64,000 nt of DNA from positions 62,001 through 126,000 of the forward strand of contig CAVVIT010000011.1 of the NCBI GenBank assembly GCA_963748405.1. Reading direction: 5' to 3'. The translations under genes and the position numbers were made by a program. This document shows, in pieces, positions 61,078 through 64,000 of the stretch; positions within the stretch are counted from its first letter, which is position 1, and each line of letters starts with the position of its first letter. The notes beneath the pieces were generated by a model. The model was not told the DNA's origin. It was given only the letters and a program-made list of their open reading frames with translations, and made no database searches. This DNA is from Fen-1273 sp963748405. Its GTDB lineage: Bacteria; Bacteroidota; Ignavibacteria; UBA10030; UBA6906.

Positions 61078-63342
61078 ATGAAGCATGCGGGACTTGTCGT
61101 TGCCCTCCTCTGGGCGGCGGGCGTCGTCTCCGTCCGGGCGCAGGACACGCTGCCGAAGAAGGACACCGTCTACCAGATGTCTCCCGTCGTCGTGACCGCG
61201 ACGCAGGTGACCGAACGGAAGAGCCCGGTCACGTTTTCCAACCTCACCCCGCTGAACCTCCGTGAACGCTATTCCGTTCAGGATGTCCCCGTCCTCCTTT
61301 CGGAGCTCCCCTCGATCACGACGTACTCCGAGAACGGGAACGGGATCGGGTACAACTACATCAATCTCCGCGGATTCGATCAGCGGAGGATCTCCGTCAT
61401 GATCAACGGGATTCCCCAGAACGATCCCGAGGACCACAACGTCTACTGGATCGACTTCCCCGACCTTCTCTCGAGCACGGACAATATCCAGGTGCAGCGG
61501 GGAGCCGGAAGCGCGTTCTACGGCCCGCCGGCGATCGGCGGCTCGGTCAACCTGGTGACGAACCCGTTCGGCGGGGAGCCGGGCCTGACGCTGGAGATGA
61601 TGGCGGGGTTCCAGGAATTCGGCGACAGCTCGAAGCCTCTTCCCCTCACGACAAGAAAATACGGGGCCTCGTTCACGTCCGGACTCGTGGAGGGAAAGTA
61701 CATGTTCTACGGCCGCCTGGGGAAGATCACGAGCGACGGCTACAGGACGAACTCGTGGGTCGACATGAACTCGTACTTCTTCGGGGCGATCAGGTTCGAC
61801 GGGAACATGTCGACCCGCGTCCATTTTTTCGGCGGCCCCATTCAGGACGGGCTCGCCTACGACGGCCTCGGCAAGTTCGTCAACGGGAACAGGGTGCTCC
61901 GCCGGCAGAACGTCGTTGCGGGGTGGACGGCGGATTCCGCGGGGGACGCCTATGCCTCGGTCCAGTTCCGCCGCCCGCAGGAAACGGAGAGCTTCAGCCA
62001 GCCGCACGCGGAGATCATGAACGACTGGAAGCTGTCTCCCTCCCTCACGCTGCACAACACGCTCTTCTACTACGCCGGGGACGGATACTTCGACTACGAC
62101 GCCTCGTGGGCCGACACGTCGATGCTCCGTCTCGGCTCCCGGTACGGGATCCCGGTCACCGGGAATCCGGGCAACGCCCTGGTCCGCGCGTTCGTGGGAA
62201 GCACGCAGTGGGGATGGCTCCCCAGGGCGGAGATCTCCCACGGAGACGGCGATCTGACCGTCGGTGCGGAAGTAAGGGTCCACCGCTCGACGCACTGGGG
62301 GAAGATCGAATACGCGGAGGGGCTCCCCGCGGGGTTCGATCCGGATTATCATTTTTACGAGTTCAACGGCGGGAAGGACATGTTCTCGCTCTACGGCCAT
62401 GAGCTCTTCCGGCTCCGTGACGATATGACGCTGATGGCGGATGCGCAGCTCGTCAGGAACCGCTATACATTCACGCACGAAAAATACCTCGGGAATTCGT
62501 TCAGCGTCCCGTATCTCTTCCTGAACCCCCGGCTCGGCCTCAACTGGAACATCGATGAGGCGTGGAGCAGCTACGTCTCGTTTTCCTACACGTCGCACGA
62601 GCCGGAGCTGACGAACCTGTACGAGGGGGAATCCGCGTACTACGGTGCGACCCCGCAGTTCAAAGCCGACACGACGGGGGGAGCGGTGAAGTACGATTTC
62701 AGCCGGCCTCTTGTCCGTCCCGAGCAGCTCTTCGACGCCGAGTGCGGCCTTCGCATCGCTGCGGCGGGCGTCGAGGGCACGCTCACCGCCTACTGGATGG
62801 AATTCTCCAACGAGCTCGTCAAGAGCGGCCAGGTGGACATCTTCGGCGAGCCCGTGACCGGGAACGCGAGCAGGACGCGCCACATCGGCGTCGAGCTCGA
62901 AGGGGCCGTCCGGTTCTCGGGGGTGTTCACGCTGAGCGCGAATCTCACCGCGTCGCGCAACAGGATCATCCGCTCGGAGTATTTCCTGAGCGGGAGCGCC
63001 CCCGTGGCGCTCGACAGGAATCCTATCGCGGGATTCCCCGACGTGCTGGGGAATGTGCGCCTCGCGTGCCGGATGGAACGCCTGACGGTCTCGCTAGCGG
63101 GAAAATACATCGGCGCATTCCACACGGACAACTTCAACGACGAGGCGAACACGACCGACGCCGCGGTGGTCTTCAACGGCGAGATCCTGTACAGGGTGCC
63201 GCCGGTCGCCGGGACGGAACTCACGCTGCGGGGGGAGATCAGGAACATCTTCGACACGCTCTATCTCGCGGGGGGTGACGGGAATACGTTCTTTCCCGCG
63301 GCGGAGCGGAATTTCCTCATCGGGCTGAGCGTGCACATATGA
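61078..63342 (+). CDS. TonB-dependent receptor for thiamine or its phosphates
   Basis: Outer-membrane receptor of 754 residues: signal peptide (about 1-22), TonB box region near MSPVVVTATQ, plug (about 45-170, with VQRGAGSAFYGPPAIGGSVNLV) and a barrel to the C-terminus FLIGLSVHI. It lacks the carboxypeptidase-like domain of the other receptor in this window. Control by a TPP riboswitch and coupling to thiamine pyrophosphokinase (start inside its stop) identify the substrate as thiamine or a derivative, as in Bacteroidota thiamine scavenging systems. GGAGG lies just upstream. Confidence 0.92.
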   Translation: MKHAGLVVALLWAAGVVSVRAQDTLPKKDTVYQMSPVVVTATQVTERKSPVTFSNLTPLNLRERYSVQDVPVLLSELPSITTYSENGNGIGYNYINLRGFDQRRISVMINGIPQNDPEDHNVYWIDFPDLLSSTDNIQVQRGAGSAFYGPPAIGGSVNLVTNPFGGEPGLTLEMMAGFQEFGDSSKPLPLTTRKYGASFTSGLVEGKYMFYGRLGKITSDGYRTNSWVDMNSYFFGAIRFDGNMSTRVHFFGGPIQDGLAYDGLGKFVNGNRVLRRQNVVAGWTADSAGDAYASVQFRRPQETESFSQPHAEIMNDWKLSPSLTLHNTLFYYAGDGYFDYDASWADTSMLRLGSRYGIPVTGNPGNALVRAFVGSTQWGWLPRAEISHGDGDLTVGAEVRVHRSTHWGKIEYAEGLPAGFDPDYHFYEFNGGKDMFSLYGHELFRLRDDMTLMADAQLVRNRYTFTHEKYLGNSFSVPYLFLNPRLGLNWNIDEAWSSYVSFSYTSHEPELTNLYEGESAYYGATPQFKADTTGGAVKYDFSRPLVRPEQLFDAECGLRIAAAGVEGTLTAYWMEFSNELVKSGQVDIFGEPVTGNASRTRHIGVELEGAVRFSGVFTLSANLTASRNRIIRSEYFLSGSAPVALDRNPIAGFPDVLGNVRLACRMERLTVSLAGKYIGAFHTDNFNDEANTTDAAVVFNGEILYRVPPVAGTELTLRGEIRNIFDTLYLAGGDGNTFFPAAERNFLIGLSVHI

Positions 63343-64000
63343 GAACGCCGGGCGGTCGGGTCCTTCTCCTGTGCAACGGCGAGCCCCCATCACGGTCTCT
63401 CCTCCGGACCCTCGCCGCCGGGGCGGACACGTTCATCGCGGCGGACGGGGGCGCCAACAGCGCGCTTCGCTCGGGAGTCCGCCCTGACGTGGTCATCGGC
63501 GACCTCGATTCGATACTTCCCGGGACGAGGAGACGGCTCGCGGGATCGCGCATCGTCCGCCTCAGGCGCCAGGATAATACCGACCTGGAAAAGGCGCTCG
63601 ACTTCATCGCCCGCCGGGGACCCGCGCACGTCGCGATCGCCGGAGCGACCGGCGGGAGAATCGATTTCACGCTGGGGAACCTGTCGGTGTTCTGGAACTA
63701 CACGAGGGTTCTCGCCATCCGGTTCGTCGGAGACGGGTGGTGCGCGATGCCCGCGGGGAGAAAACGGACCATCGGCGCCCCCCGCGGGACGACGGTCAGC
63801 CTGATCCCGTTCGGCGCGTGCTCGGGCATCACGCTCAGGGGACTCCGCTACGGGCTCTCGGAGGCGGCGATGGGCCCGGGGGAGATCGGCGTGAGCAATG
63901 TCGTGACGGGGTCCCCGTTCAGCGTCGGAGTCCGCCGGGGGAGGATGCTGTGTGTCGTCTACGACCGCGCGCAGTGCCTCTGGGAATCGACGCCGTGGTG
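63339..64000 (+). CDS. Thiamine pyrophosphokinase, 3' end outside window
   Basis: Transfers pyrophosphate from ATP to thiamine, making the cofactor TPP that represses this operon. Motifs of the family are ADGGANSAL, VIGDLDSIL, QDNTDLEKALDF and GATGGRIDFTLGNL. The ATG overlaps the receptor stop (ATGA). The frame is open for 220 codons to the window end, close to the usual 210-225 residues, so only a few residues are missing. The inner-membrane thiamine transporter is not in the window and may follow. Confidence 0.93.
   Translation, partial: MRTPGGRVLLLCNGEPPSRSLLRTLAAGADTFIAADGGANSALRSGVRPDVVIGDLDSILPGTRRRLAGSRIVRLRRQDNTDLEKALDFIARRGPAHVAIAGATGGRIDFTLGNLSVFWNYTRVLAIRFVGDGWCAMPAGRKRTIGAPRGTTVSLIPFGACSGITLRGLRYGLSEAAMGPGEIGVSNVVTGSPFSVGVRRGRMLCVVYDRAQCLWESTPW

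Overview
The window is GC-rich, densely coded bacterial chromosome with short intergenic gaps and ATGA or TGATG stop/start overlaps inside operons. Gene content points to a Gram-negative member of the Bacteroidota/Chlorobiota/Ignavibacteriota (FCB) neighbourhood: a MoxR-DUF58-BatA-BatB-BatC-BatD-BatE operon, a DUF3078 protein, two TonB-dependent receptors, a GldA/F/G-like ABC operon with a DUF4340 protein, and an OmpA-family lipoprotein-like gene. Intergenic promoters follow a strikingly uniform pattern close to TTGA(C/T)(A/T)-N17-TA(T/C)ATT, which resembles the general sigma-70 consensus more than the TTTG/TAnnTTTG pattern of classical Bacteroidetes, so I favour a deep-branching FCB lineage. 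Species cannot be named from the sequence alone. I saw no tRNA, rRNA, CRISPR array, insertion sequence or prophage.

Layout. 1-405: 3' part of a SixA-type phosphatase. 531-8768: the bat operon, from one promoter, with an extra membrane protein between DUF58 and BatA. 8777-8922: an orphan promoter plus intrinsic terminator with no gene between, a candidate ~110-nt small RNA. 8919-15307: lipoate-protein ligase divergent from pyruvate dehydrogenase E1 (homodimeric type), E2 and E3; the E3 gene is broken by a one-base shortfall in a G run. 15356-24777: a small membrane protein, a TonB receptor, a TolC/adaptor/RND efflux operon and a DUF3078 protein. 25064-30222: small proteins, a DMT exporter, two stress or thiol-related enzymes, a DksA-like zinc-finger protein, an atypical carbamoyltransferase and a tryptophan-rich DUF6600-like protein.

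30313-34815: leftward ABC operon (gldA-, gldF-, gldG-like, DUF4340) plus pspC. 34884-41126: GroES-like protein, class I aldolase, two microproteins, two cold-shock proteins, a nitrilase-family hydrolase, QueF, a thioredoxin-like lipoprotein, and an M48 protease/LemA pair. 41291-46654: two large TPR/coiled-coil proteins with nearly identical promoters. 46629-55192: CDP-alcohol phosphatidyltransferase, phosphofructokinase, LspA with a SpoIIE-type phosphatase, and a leftward operon TIGR03546-TIGR03545-short Rho-DNA glycosylase. 55307-60806: oxidoreductase, MFS transporter, DinB protein, OmpA-family protein, a small helical protein and an Fpg/Nei glycosylase.

60882-64000 is a thiamine-salvage unit: promoter, TPP riboswitch, intrinsic terminator abutting the ribosome-binding site, a TonB-dependent receptor, and thiamine pyrophosphokinase running off the window. 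Most pathways here are familiar; the least explained items are the atypical carbamoyltransferase, the N-terminally short Rho in a membrane-protein operon, the orphan small transcript, and the paired TPR/coiled-coil proteins.
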